NCBI GenBank assembly: GCA_947574135.1
Contig: CANPIM010000012.1
Location: forward strand, 1 to 60,053
Source: an uncultured Lachnospiraceae bacterium
GTDB taxonomy: Bacteria; Bacillota; Clostridia; Lachnospirales; Lachnospiraceae
Direction: 5' to 3'
Length of the DNA: 60,053 bases
Under the pieces are notes generated by a model. That model did not search any database, was not told the origin of the DNA, and was given only the letters and a program-made list of their open reading frames with translations. Within the stretch, counting starts at the first letter, position 1; every line of letters begins with the position of its first letter. Shown piece by piece: positions 42,279 through 50,072 of this stretch. A program made the position numbers and the translations under genes.

Positions 42279-43135
42279 AATTGCCCTTCTCCCTGGGAGA
42301 CAGGGGAACACAGGGAAAGAAAATATGCAAGAACCAGAGAGCCGTCCCCGGTTTTCTGGTTCTCCTTTTGCCCGGGAACCTGGGAATGCGAAAGGGCTTG
42401 GGACCGCGAAAAGACCTGGGAATGCGAAAGGACCTGGGAATGCGAAAGGACCTGGGATCGGGAGAGGTTCCTGGAGTTTAGTTTGTCGAGAGATGAAGAT
42501 AAGAACATACGTTCCGGATGCCATTGGACACCGAAAACCATCCGATTCCTGTGAAAAAGAGCCTCCGTCACTCCATCCGGGCTGAATTGGGCGGGCAGCA
42601 GATCCGTTCCCAGCTTATCTACAGCCTGATGGTGGGCGCTGTTGGTTATAAGGGCGGGACCATAGAGGGAAGAAAGAAATGTATCAGGAAGAATTTCTGT
42701 AAAATGAATCTGATCCCGGCCCTCATAGGCGTGTCGCTTTCTCACATCCCCTGGCAGATCCTGGATAAGGCTTCCCCCCAGGGCAATGTTAATGAGCTGC
42801 ATGCCCTTGCAGATGCCAAGGATTGGCTTTTGGGCCTGATAAAAGGCGCGGAACAAATGGAGCTGCAAGAGATCCAGCAGGAGGTCCACCTGTGTGGAGC
42901 CCTGATTCTCCTGTCCAAAGAGCTCCGGATAAATATCCCCGCCGCCGGGGAGGAGTAGGCCGTCAAAAGGGGCCAGGGGCTCCGCCCCTTTGACCTCCCA
43001 AGGATTGTCATGGGGAAAGGCCTGAGGACCCTTCTGAAATTTGGAAGAAAGGCAAGCAGTGCAGGCTCCCAGGCTTTCCAGGGCCACCCGGTAATTTTTG
43101 GTCTGATTCTCATATCCTGCGATTAAAATATACAT
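42275..43135 (-). CDS. Class-I glutamine amidotransferase, gamma-glutamyl-GABA hydrolase (PuuD) type
   Basis: This protein has 286 residues from ATG 43135, seven bases behind an AGGAG; an ATG at 43141 lies too close to it. The hydrolase motif LLLPGGGDIYPELFG marks the PuuD/peptidase C26 family. The nucleophile is in ILGICKGMQLIN, and the His-Glu pair is in VQWHPERM near residue 215. The C-terminus carries an unusual insertion of five hexapeptide units (SQVLSH-like) encoded by an 18-bp tandem repeat. The last base pairs overlap the stop of the kinase gene by 3 bases, tail to tail. The likely reaction is hydrolysis of gamma-glutamyl amides. Confidence 0.85.
   Translation of the reverse strand: MYILIAGYENQTKNYRVALESLGACTACLSSKFQKGPQAFPHDNPWEVKGAEPLAPFDGLLLPGGGDIYPELFGQENQGSTQVDLLLDLLQLHLFRAFYQAQKPILGICKGMQLINIALGGSLIQDLPGDVRKRHAYEGRDQIHFTEILPDTFLSSLYGPALITNSAHHQAVDKLGTDLLPAQFSPDGVTEALFHRNRMVFGVQWHPERMFLSSSLDKLNSRNLSRSQVLSHSQVLSHSQVFSRSQALSHSQVPGQKENQKTGDGSLVLAYFLSLCSPVSQGEGQF
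42376..42465. repeat. 18-bp tandem repeat (five units) inside the amidotransferase gene
   Basis: Units start at 42376, 42394, 42412, 42430 and 42448, with consensus GGACCTGGGAATGCGAAA. The middle copies are nearly identical and the outer ones degenerate. Because 18 is a multiple of three the frame is kept, and each unit adds six residues near the C-terminus. It resembles a minisatellite. Confidence 0.85.
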
Positions 43136-43294
43136 AACCATGCTCCTGTTCAAAAAAATGGGTGTTTCGTATAAAAAGGGATTGACCTTCCAGTGGCTGG
43201 AGGGTGTAAAACAAAAGAAATCTTGGGAAAGCTGAAGGTCCGGGGAGGTAAAAATCGTTCTATTATTGGGATATGAAAAAACCCGGAAAAAATA

Positions 43295-43343
43295 CTTAAG
43301 ATTTCCGAAAGAGTCTTGCGTATTTGTTAAAATGTGTTATTGT
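43295..43343 (+). promoter_or_regulatory. Promoter of the ABC exporter with a response-regulator-like site
   Basis: CTTAAGATTT followed by CCGAAAGAGTCTT (43295-43317) aligns with CGTAAGATTC TTGTAAGAGTTTT at 39151-39173; the TAAGATT and AAGAGT cores and their spacing agree. A TTGCGT box (43316-43321) and TATTGT (43338-43343), 16 bases apart, follow directly. Confidence 0.5.
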
Positions 43344-43374
43344 ATTAAATGAGTAATACAGATAGGAGGAACAT

Positions 43375-44070
43375 ATGAGTGCGCTGATTGAGATAAGTGA
43401 CATCTGCAAGGTTTATAATCCGGGGGAAAATGAGGTTCGCGCCCTGGACCATGTGAGCCTGTGTATTGACCGGGGAGAATTTGTGGCCATCATCGGCCAG
43501 TCAGGTTCCGGAAAGTCTACATTAATGAATATGCTGGGTTGTCTGGATGTGCCAACCTCCGGCACCTATTATTTAAATGGAAAAGACGTGTCGGATCTGA
43601 CGGATGATGAGCAGTCGGATATTCGAAATCTGGAAATCGGCTTTATTTTCCAGGGCTTTAACCTTATCGGAAATCTTACGGCCCAGGAAAACGTGGAGCT
43701 GCCTCTTATCTACCGGGGAGTGGGTCGGCGGGAGCGGCAGGAGCTTTCCGTGCAGTCCTTAAGGCAGGTGGGATTGTCTCACCGCATGGATCATAGGCCC
43801 AATGAAATGTCCGGCGGGCAGCAGCAGAGGGTTGCCATTGCCAGAGCCATAGCGGCCAAGCCGCCGGTGATCCTGGCGGATGAGCCCACGGGAAACCTAG
43901 ACTCGGCCTCCAGCAAGGAGATCCTGCAAATATTAAAGGAGCTCCACAAGGAGGGGCGGACGGTAATTTTGATTACCCATGACAATGATATTGCAGCCCA
44001 GGCTAAGCGGGTCATCCGGATTCGGGACGGCCGGGTTGAGGAAGATTATATCAATGAGATAGAGCTGTAG
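43375..44070 (+). CDS. MacB-type ABC transporter ATP-binding protein
   Basis: This 231-residue ATPase of the LolD/MacB subfamily has Walker A GQSGSGKST near residue 40, Q-loop IFQGFNLIGNLTAQENV, signature MSGGQQQR near 143 and Walker B VILADEPTGNLDSA. It would power export through the permease two genes downstream. The ATG follows ATAGGAGGAACAT. The operon order is ATPase, adaptor, permease. Confidence 0.95.
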   Translation: MSALIEISDICKVYNPGENEVRALDHVSLCIDRGEFVAIIGQSGSGKSTLMNMLGCLDVPTSGTYYLNGKDVSDLTDDEQSDIRNLEIGFIFQGFNLIGNLTAQENVELPLIYRGVGRRERQELSVQSLRQVGLSHRMDHRPNEMSGGQQQRVAIARAIAAKPPVILADEPTGNLDSASSKEILQILKELHKEGRTVILITHDNDIAAQAKRVIRIRDGRVEEDYINEIEL

Positions 44071-44094
44071 AGAGGAGAAAGAAAAGGGGAAGCT

Positions 44095-45990
44095 ATGACA
44101 ACGATGGTAGAAAGTCCTGCAAAAGAATGGGAAAATGAGATGGAGCTTCGGGAAGAGGAGCAAAAGAAAAAGAGCCATGCCTTCTTTTTTGGTAGAAAGA
44201 AGGAGGGACAGGAGGATAGTGGTTTTTCAGGGGAAAAGAAATGGGGATTTCGTAAATCTGGGGAGGAAAAGCCCAGGAAGGAAAAGCCGCCCAAAAAGGA
44301 GAAAACGCCCCTGACCAAGGAACAGAAAAAGAAACGGAAAAAACGCATTCTCATAGGCGTGGTGGTGGTTGTGGTGCTGGCCTGGATGATTCTTCCCAAG
44401 ATGCTGGCCGGGGAACAGCTACCTATGGTGGTGGTGACGGATGCCGTCAAGGGAGATGTGTCCCAGACCATTTCCGGCAGTGGCACCGTGAGCTCCGAGA
44501 TCGAAACCGCCTATTTCTCCCCTGTGGGAGCCACCGTGGACAGCTGCGGCCTCCAGGTGGGCGATACGGTGCAGCGGGGAGATGTGCTCCTGACCTATGA
44601 TGCCCAGGATCTTGACCATCTGTACGATCAGGCAGAGCTTACAGGCCAGGCGGGTACATACGGCTATCAGGATGCCATTACCCGGGACAATGAAAATATC
44701 TCCGAATACAATCGATCCACCCATGATATCGGGATTCTGGAGCAGCAGGTGGATGACACGGAGGACTCGGTGGATCATCTGAACAACCGGGTGAACGAGT
44801 GGTCGGCCAAGCAGGCGGAGTCCACCCAGACTTTGGCGGCCAAGCAGGGGATTCAGGCTGAGGCAGAGCAGCAGCAGATTGCGGCCCAGGCCAGACTAGA
44901 GGAGGCCCAGAAGAATTTAAAGGCTTTAGAGGAGCAGCAGGGGGGGCAGGCGCCGGCCAATCCTGTGGCTGGTCCGGATGGGACAGCTTCGGGCGCTACA
45001 GGATCGGATACCGATGCCACAGGCAGCACCGGAGACGCCGGTGGTTCTGGGAACTCGGCTGATGGCAGTCCGAATCCGGGAGATGCAGCGGCTCTGGAGG
45101 CTGCCCGGGCCGAGGTGGCTGCGGCGCAGCAGGCGTTAAATGCGGTCAATGAGCAGGTGGAAAAGGCCAAGGCCGATGTAAAGGTGGAGCAGGATTACTT
45201 AAATGATGTAATTAACAAGCTTTCCGACTACCAGAAGCGGCTGCGGGAGGCCAACGAGAGCCTGGCGGATTTCAACGAAAATCTGGCCAAGGAAAAGGGA
45301 ATCCAGTCCTCCTCCGAGGCAGCCCAGCTCACAGGCGCCGCCCGGGCCCAGCTGTCCACCAACCAGGATTTGAATGTGCTCAATGCCACTATCACCAAGG
45401 AGCAGGTGGAAAAGGGCAGAAACGGCATTGTGGCGGAATACTCTGGCGTGGTCACCTCTGTAAGCGTGGTGGAGGGCGGTCCGGCCGTTCAGGGCAGCCA
45501 GCTGTTTACCATTGCCAGCAACGAGGATGTTATGGTGGAGATGAATATCACCCGGTATGACCTGGAAAAAATGGAGGAAGGGCAGACAGCCACTATTACC
45601 ATGGCAGGACGGGAGTACACAGGCACTGTCACGAGACTGAGCCGTCTGGCGGAAAAGAACGAAAAGGGAACCCCGGTGGTAAAAGCACGGGTGAAAATCG
45701 ACAATCCGGATGAAAACGTCTATCTGGGCCTGGAGGCCAATGTGTCTGTGCTGGGAAATGAAGCCAAGGATGTGCTTATGGTGCCGGTGGAGACAGTAAA
45801 TACCGGCCAGGATGGCAGCTTCTGCTATGTGGTGGAAAACGGCATTGTGGTGAAGAAAAATGTGGAAACCGGTCTGGCCTCCGATACCATGGTGGAAATC
45901 GTCTCCGGTCTGGAATTTGGCGACAAGGTTGTCCACAGCGGCGGAATGATCATTGAAGAAGGCATGCAGGTTATGGCTGTGGAGGGATAG
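44095..45990 (+). CDS. MacA/HlyD-type membrane-fusion adaptor with a long cytosolic lysine/glutamate-rich head
   Basis: This 631-residue protein begins with about 82 charged residues rich in Lys and Glu, predicted cytosolic, followed by one membrane helix (residues 84-100, ILIGVVVVVVLAWMIL). The outer part has the adaptor layout. A first lipoyl half (YFSPVGATVDSCGLQVGDTV) is followed by a long alpha-helical coiled coil interrupted by a Gly/Ala/Ser/Asp linker near residues 282-325. Then come the second lipoyl half (GIVAEYSGVVTSVSVVEGG) and a beta-barrel (ATITMAGREYTGTVTRLS). It links the ABC ATPase and permease to outer substrates in this Gram-positive. Confidence 0.88.
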   Translation: MTTMVESPAKEWENEMELREEEQKKKSHAFFFGRKKEGQEDSGFSGEKKWGFRKSGEEKPRKEKPPKKEKTPLTKEQKKKRKKRILIGVVVVVVLAWMILPKMLAGEQLPMVVVTDAVKGDVSQTISGSGTVSSEIETAYFSPVGATVDSCGLQVGDTVQRGDVLLTYDAQDLDHLYDQAELTGQAGTYGYQDAITRDNENISEYNRSTHDIGILEQQVDDTEDSVDHLNNRVNEWSAKQAESTQTLAAKQGIQAEAEQQQIAAQARLEEAQKNLKALEEQQGGQAPANPVAGPDGTASGATGSDTDATGSTGDAGGSGNSADGSPNPGDAAALEAARAEVAAAQQALNAVNEQVEKAKADVKVEQDYLNDVINKLSDYQKRLREANESLADFNENLAKEKGIQSSSEAAQLTGAARAQLSTNQDLNVLNATITKEQVEKGRNGIVAEYSGVVTSVSVVEGGPAVQGSQLFTIASNEDVMVEMNITRYDLEKMEEGQTATITMAGREYTGTVTRLSRLAEKNEKGTPVVKARVKIDNPDENVYLGLEANVSVLGNEAKDVLMVPVETVNTGQDGSFCYVVENGIVVKKNVETGLASDTMVEIVSGLEFGDKVVHSGGMIIEEGMQVMAVEG

Positions 45991-45992
45991 GT

Positions 45993-47219
45993 ATGGCGCA
46001 GTTATTGGAATATGTGAAAATGGCCATTGACAATATCAGGGCCAACAAGGGACGTTCCATCCTGACCATGCTGGGCATTATCATCGGCATTTCCTCGGTG
46101 ATTATGATTATGTCCATTGGTCAGGGAGCCAAAAGCTCCATCAGCGATGAGCTCAACGCCATTGCCGGAGGGCAGATCTATATCAGCGGTGCCTATGGGG
46201 ACAGCGAACAGATTTACCTGACCATAGAGGATCTGCAGGCCATTGAGGCCAATGTGGAGGGAATTAAGGGAACCACCCCTGCGGACAGCATGCAGGGACG
46301 GCTGGTCACCTCCCGGGGAGAGTTTGTCCTGGGGGTGACCACCGGCACGGAGGGACTGAAATATACCCACAATCCGGAGATGAAATACGGCCGCTATTTT
46401 ACGGACGCGGATGTGGAGGCCATGAATCTGGTGGCCGTGGTGGGAGAAAATGATGCCCGCAAGCTTTTCGGAACCGACGATGTGGTGGGGATGACGGTGG
46501 AGGCCACTATCTATGACATTACCCAGGAGATCACCATTATAGGCGTCTATGCGGAGAAGCAGAGCGAGGGAGGACTGACCTCAGCCATGATGTACAATAC
46601 GGACAGGGTCTCCTTCTATATGCCCTACACGGCCAACTATGCCTTTGGCTATATTCTGGATGATTTTTTTGGTGTCTATGTGATCTGCGACAATGGCTAT
46701 GGCGGAGCGGCCGTGGGGCAGGAGATTGTACGGCTTTTGGAGCGGCGCTACCATGTGGAGGGGCAGGAAAAATTCTATGTGGAGGATGCGGAGAGTCAGA
46801 TTGCATCCATCACGGAGATGCTGGATATGCTTACGGCCTTTATCTCCTTTGTGGCGGCTATCGCCCTTTTGGTAGGCGGTATCGGGGTCATGAATATTAT
46901 GCTGGTGTCTGTGACAGAGCGCACCCGGGAGATCGGTATTCGAAAGGCCCTGGGAGCCCGGACCGGCTCCATTATGATGCAGTTTTTGTCGGAATCGGCC
47001 ATTATCACGGCTCTTGGCGGCATTATTGGAATCATCCTGGGAGTCCTGGGAGCCAAGGCCATCTGTTCCCTGCCTGTGCTTGGCATTGAGCCCAAAACCA
47101 GCATTTCCACCATTCTTTTGACCACCCTGTTTTCCTCCTGTGTGGGAATCTTCTTTGGCATTTATCCTGCCAGGAAGGCGGCGAAGATGAGCCCCATTGA
47201 GGCTTTGCGGCGGAATTAG
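45993..47219 (+). CDS. MacB-type ABC transporter permease (FtsX-like)
   Basis: This 408-residue protein has four membrane segments in the MacB arrangement. One lies at residues 20-45 (SILTMLGIIIGISSVIMIMSIGQG), then a large extracytoplasmic MacB_PCD domain to about residue 270, and three segments in the C-terminal FtsX domain (GIGVMNIMLVSVTERTREIG, IRKALGART). It starts 2 bases after the adaptor stop codon. The exporter could move antimicrobial peptides or macrolide-like compounds; the substrate is not determined. Confidence 0.93.
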   Translation: MAQLLEYVKMAIDNIRANKGRSILTMLGIIIGISSVIMIMSIGQGAKSSISDELNAIAGGQIYISGAYGDSEQIYLTIEDLQAIEANVEGIKGTTPADSMQGRLVTSRGEFVLGVTTGTEGLKYTHNPEMKYGRYFTDADVEAMNLVAVVGENDARKLFGTDDVVGMTVEATIYDITQEITIIGVYAEKQSEGGLTSAMMYNTDRVSFYMPYTANYAFGYILDDFFGVYVICDNGYGGAAVGQEIVRLLERRYHVEGQEKFYVEDAESQIASITEMLDMLTAFISFVAAIALLVGGIGVMNIMLVSVTERTREIGIRKALGARTGSIMMQFLSESAIITALGGIIGIILGVLGAKAICSLPVLGIEPKTSISTILLTTLFSSCVGIFFGIYPARKAAKMSPIEALRRN

Positions 47220-47240
47220 CGGGGAATTAGAAAAAAATAG

Positions 47241-47269
47241 TTGACACCCAAGCTTCCTTGTGCTAAACT
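47241..47269 (+). promoter_or_regulatory. Promoter of the infC-rpmI-rplT operon
   Basis: TTGACA (47241-47246) and TAAACT (47264-47269) are spaced by 17 bases, with a TGC extended -10 in front. Confidence 0.7.
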
Positions 47270-47275
47270 GTCTCA

Positions 47276-47450
47276 GTGACAGAAAGCAGAGTATCCACTC
47301 TCACCTTAGCGCAAGGGGCGACTCGGGTTGATATGTGACCAGAAGAGCACGGGAAATCCGGGCATTGTTTCTGAGTTTTCAGTGGATAGTCTGACTATCC
47401 ACTTTTTTAATTGCGGCGTGCAAAGAGCGTCGGATGAGGAGGGCACTACC
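47276..47450 (+). ncRNA. L20-type leader with transcription attenuator
   Basis: The leader between the promoter and infC contains a terminator stem, AGTGGATAGT (47381-47390) with ACTATCCACT (47394-47403) and a T6 run to 47408. An upstream TATCCACT (47292-47299) can pair instead with AGTGGATA of the left arm and would form an antiterminator. Mutually exclusive pairing of this kind is the known design of the L20 leader, in which free ribosomal protein L20 promotes termination. Assignment to the Rfam L20 leader is by position and logic. Confidence 0.75.
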
Positions 47451-47957
47451 ATTAGCGATTTAATGATTAACGAACAGATCAGAGACAAGGAGATCCGGCT
47501 GATTGGAGAGGATGGGGCGCAGCTGGGCATTATGCCCACCAGAGAGGCCCTCAGGATGGCCAGGGAGGCAGAGCTGGATCTGGTAAAGATTGCGCCGGGA
47601 GCCAAGCCGCCTGTGTGCAAGATTATCGATTACGGAAAGTTCAAGTACGAGCAGGGCAGAAAAGAGAAAGAGGCCAAGAAAAAGCAGAGAATTATCGAGA
47701 TTAAAGAGGTTCGTTTATCACCAAATATCGAGGAGAATGACCTGAATACCAAGATCGGCGCGGCCAGGAAGTTCCTTTCGAAGGGAGATAAGGTAAAGGT
47801 AACCCTGCGCTTCCGTGGACGGGAGATGGCCCATGTGCAAAAGAGCAAGCAGATCCTGGATGTGTTTGCGGAAAAGCTGTCCGATATTGCAACGGTGGAG
47901 AAGATGCCCAAGCTGGAAGGCCGGCAGATGATTATGTTTTTGACGGAAAAGCGTTAA
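47451..47957 (+). CDS. infC: Translation initiation factor IF-3 (AUU start)
   Basis: This protein has 168 residues. I set the start at ATT 47451, because GAGGAGGG (47436-47443) lies 7 bases before it, while the first ATG (47463) lies 19 bases away. Rare AUU starts are a known feature of infC and allow IF-3 to repress its own translation. The sequence follows the family: MINEQIRDKEIRLIGEDG, then KPPVCKIIDYGKFKYEQ, KVTLRFRGREMAH and a C-terminal MIMFL. It binds the 30S subunit and checks the start codon. Confidence 0.93.
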   Translation: MSDLMINEQIRDKEIRLIGEDGAQLGIMPTREALRMAREAELDLVKIAPGAKPPVCKIIDYGKFKYEQGRKEKEAKKKQRIIEIKEVRLSPNIEENDLNTKIGAARKFLSKGDKVKVTLRFRGREMAHVQKSKQILDVFAEKLSDIATVEKMPKLEGRQMIMFLTEKR

Positions 47958-48019
47958 CCCCCATGGGGTTTGGCTTGCGTTAAAATAAAAGAGAGACTAA
48001 GTACAGGAGGAGATATACA

Positions 48020-48217
48020 ATGCCAAAAATGAAGACAAGCAGAGCAGCTGCGAAACGATTCAAAAAGACAGGTACGGGAAAATTAAAGAGAATGAAAGCT
48101 TATAAAAGCCATATCTTAACCAAGAAGTCTCAGAAGAGAAAGAGAAATCTCAGAAAAGCAGCTATGACAGATGCAACCAATGTAAAGAACATGAAGAAGA
48201 TTTTGCCTTATTTATAA
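48020..48217 (+). CDS. rpmI: Ribosomal protein L35 (bL35)
   Basis: This 65-residue, highly basic protein starts [20 protein letters not shown], the canonical L35 N-terminus, and contains [17 protein letters not shown]. It is the second gene of the infC operon and follows GGAGGAGATATACA. Confidence 0.97.
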   Translation: MPKMKTSRAAAKRFKKTGTGKLKRMKAYKSHILTKKSQKRKRNLRKAAMTDATNVKNMKKILPYL

Positions 48218-48254
48218 TTGGGATAAGGGTGAGAATTCAAGGAGGAAATAGAAG

Positions 48255-48611
48255 ATGGCAAGAGTAAAGGGCGGCTTAGGAGCCAAGAAAAGACATAATC
48301 GGGTATTAAAGCTGGCAAAGGGCTACAGAGGAGCCAGGAGCAAACAGTATAGAGTGGCAAAGCAGTCTGTGATGAGAGCGCTGACCAGCTCTTACGCAGG
48401 AAGAAAAGAGAGAAAGCGTCAGTTCCGTCAGCTGTGGATCGCACGGATTAACGCGGCGGCCAGAATGAACGGACTGTCCTATAGCAAGTTTATGTATGGA
48501 CTGAAGCTTGCAGGTGTGGAGATGAACCGCAAGATTCTGGCTGATATGGCTGTGAACGATGCGGCAGGCTTTACTACCCTGACGGAGCTGGCTAAGAGCA
48601 AGCTGGCATAA
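48255..48611 (+). CDS. rplT: Ribosomal protein L20 (bL20)
   Basis: This 118-residue protein begins [20 protein letters not shown], with [15 protein letters not shown] and [20 protein letters not shown] as expected. It builds the 50S subunit early in assembly and represses this operon by acting on the leader upstream of infC. The GGAGGAAATAGAAG ribosome binding site is strong. A terminator follows. Confidence 0.97.
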   Translation: MARVKGGLGAKKRHNRVLKLAKGYRGARSKQYRVAKQSVMRALTSSYAGRKERKRQFRQLWIARINAAARMNGLSYSKFMYGLKLAGVEMNRKILADMAVNDAAGFTTLTELAKSKLA

Positions 48612-48623
48612 GAGGAAATGAAT

Positions 48624-48674
48624 CAGAGCACTGCAGGGCAGCCTTTGGGGCTGTGGGCAGGGCTCTGTTTTTTT
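48624..48674 (+). terminator. Terminator after rplT
   Basis: CAGAGC (48624-48629) pairs with GCTCTG (48662-48667), with inner CTGC/GCAG and CAGCC/GGCTG stems, followed by a T7 run. Confidence 0.8.
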
Positions 48675-48682
48675 GCGGGCAT

Positions 48683-48710
48683 TTGACAAACCGGCGGAAC
48701 GTGCTATAAT
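48683..48710 (+). promoter_or_regulatory. Strong promoter of the CobW operon
   Basis: Perfect TTGACA (48683-48688) and perfect TATAAT (48705-48710) are spaced by 16 bases, with TGC in front of the -10. The 80-base leader shows no clear zinc-repressor palindrome by eye. Confidence 0.75.
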
Positions 48711-48793
48711 TGGCAGTGTACAGGGACGAGTGCTAATGCAGGGGCCCTGTCTGTGGGGAGAAGTGAAAAGAGAAGAGAAAGAAGGGAATGGAA

Positions 48794-50053
48794 ATGACAG
48801 AGATTAACATTATTTCCGGTTTTTTGGGAGCAGGAAAGACAACCCTCATTAAGAAGCTTCTGGAGGAGGTTTTTCAGGGGGAAAAGATTGTACTCATTGA
48901 GAATGAATTTGGCGAGATTGGCATTGACGGCGGCTTTTTAAAGGAGGCGGGAATTCAGGTCAACGAGATGAATTCCGGCTGCATCTGCTGCTCCCTGGTG
49001 GGGGATTTCGGGGAGGCCTTAAAGCAGGTATTGGAAACCTACCATCCGGATCGGATTCTCATTGAGCCCTCGGGAGTGGGCAAGCTCTCGGATGTGGCCA
49101 AGGCCGTGGAGGCGGTGAGCGCCCATATGGATGTGCGCATTGACAGCGCCGTCACAGTGGTGGATGCCAAGAAATGCAAGATGTACATGAAAAACTTTGG
49201 AGAATTTTTTAACAATCAGATAGAGCACGCAGGAACCATTGTCCTGAGCCGCACCCAGAATGTGACGGATCAGAAGCTGGAGGAGTGCGTGGCCATGCTA
49301 AGGGAGCACAATGCCCAGGCGACCCTTATCACCACGCCATGGGATCAGCTGGAAGGAAAGAAGATCCTGGCGGCCATGCAGCATGCCCAGCTGGATATGC
49401 ATAGAGAGCACGGACATGACCATGAGGAGCACGAGCATGATTGCTGCGGTCACGGACATGGCCATGAGGAGCATGAACATGACTGTTGTGGTCATGATCA
49501 TGAGTGCCACGATCATGAACATCATGAGGAGCACGACCACCACGATCATGAACATCATGAGGAGCACGACCACCATGATCATGAGTGCCACGATCATGAA
49601 CATCATGAGGAGCACGACCACCATGATCACACCCATGAAGGTCATGATCACGACGACCATGCTCACGCCCATCACGATCACGAAGGCCACGATCAGGATC
49701 ATCACGATCACGGCCCTGACTGTACCTGCGGCTGCCATGACCACGATCATGCCCATCATGGCCATCACCATCATCATGCGGATGAGGTGTTCACCAGCTG
49801 GGGAGCGGAGACGGTTCACAAGTACAGCCGGGAGGAAATGGAGGAGATTCTGAAAAAACTGGACAAGGGCGGCTATGGCAATGTGCTGCGGGCCAAGGGC
49901 ATTGTGGCTACCGTGGACGGCGGCTGGATGGAGTTTGACCATGTGCCGGAGGAATCCGAGATTCGGAAGGGCTCCCCGGACTATACGGGACGGCTCTGCG
50001 TGATTGGAGCGGAGCTCAACCAGGAGGCTCTCAAAGAGCTGTTTCATATTTAA
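48794..50053 (+). CDS. CobW/COG0523 GTPase with a very long His-rich metal-binding segment
   Basis: The G3E-family GTPase has Walker A GFLGAGKTTL at residues 9-18, the metal-binding CxCC motif GCICC at residues 62-66, EPSGVGKLSDV and an SRTQN base-recognition segment. Between the GTPase and C-terminal CobW domains, about residues 202-328 form a stretch dominated by His, Asp, Glu and some Cys (HDHEEHEHDCCGHGHGHEEH type). I placed the start at ATG 48794 since GAAGGG lies 7 bases before it, not at ATG 48788. Such proteins deliver zinc, nickel or cobalt. The next gene is a second CobW-like protein. Confidence 0.9.
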   Translation: MTEINIISGFLGAGKTTLIKKLLEEVFQGEKIVLIENEFGEIGIDGGFLKEAGIQVNEMNSGCICCSLVGDFGEALKQVLETYHPDRILIEPSGVGKLSDVAKAVEAVSAHMDVRIDSAVTVVDAKKCKMYMKNFGEFFNNQIEHAGTIVLSRTQNVTDQKLEECVAMLREHNAQATLITTPWDQLEGKKILAAMQHAQLDMHREHGHDHEEHEHDCCGHGHGHEEHEHDCCGHDHECHDHEHHEEHDHHDHEHHEEHDHHDHECHDHEHHEEHDHHDHTHEGHDHDDHAHAHHDHEGHDQDHHDHGPDCTCGCHDHDHAHHGHHHHHADEVFTSWGAETVHKYSREEMEEILKKLDKGGYGNVLRAKGIVATVDGGWMEFDHVPEESEIRKGSPDYTGRLCVIGAELNQEALKELFHI

Positions 50054-50072
50054 AAGGTAAGAGGTGAAGGCC

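Noticed and set aside
42376-42465. Possible CRISPR array at the 18-bp repeats
   Set aside because: Units are directly adjacent without spacers and keep the reading frame, so they are a coding minisatellite.
49400-49790. Possible CRISPR-like array in the short repeats of the CobW gene
   Set aside because: The repeats are in-frame His/Asp/Glu codons without unique spacers of constant length.
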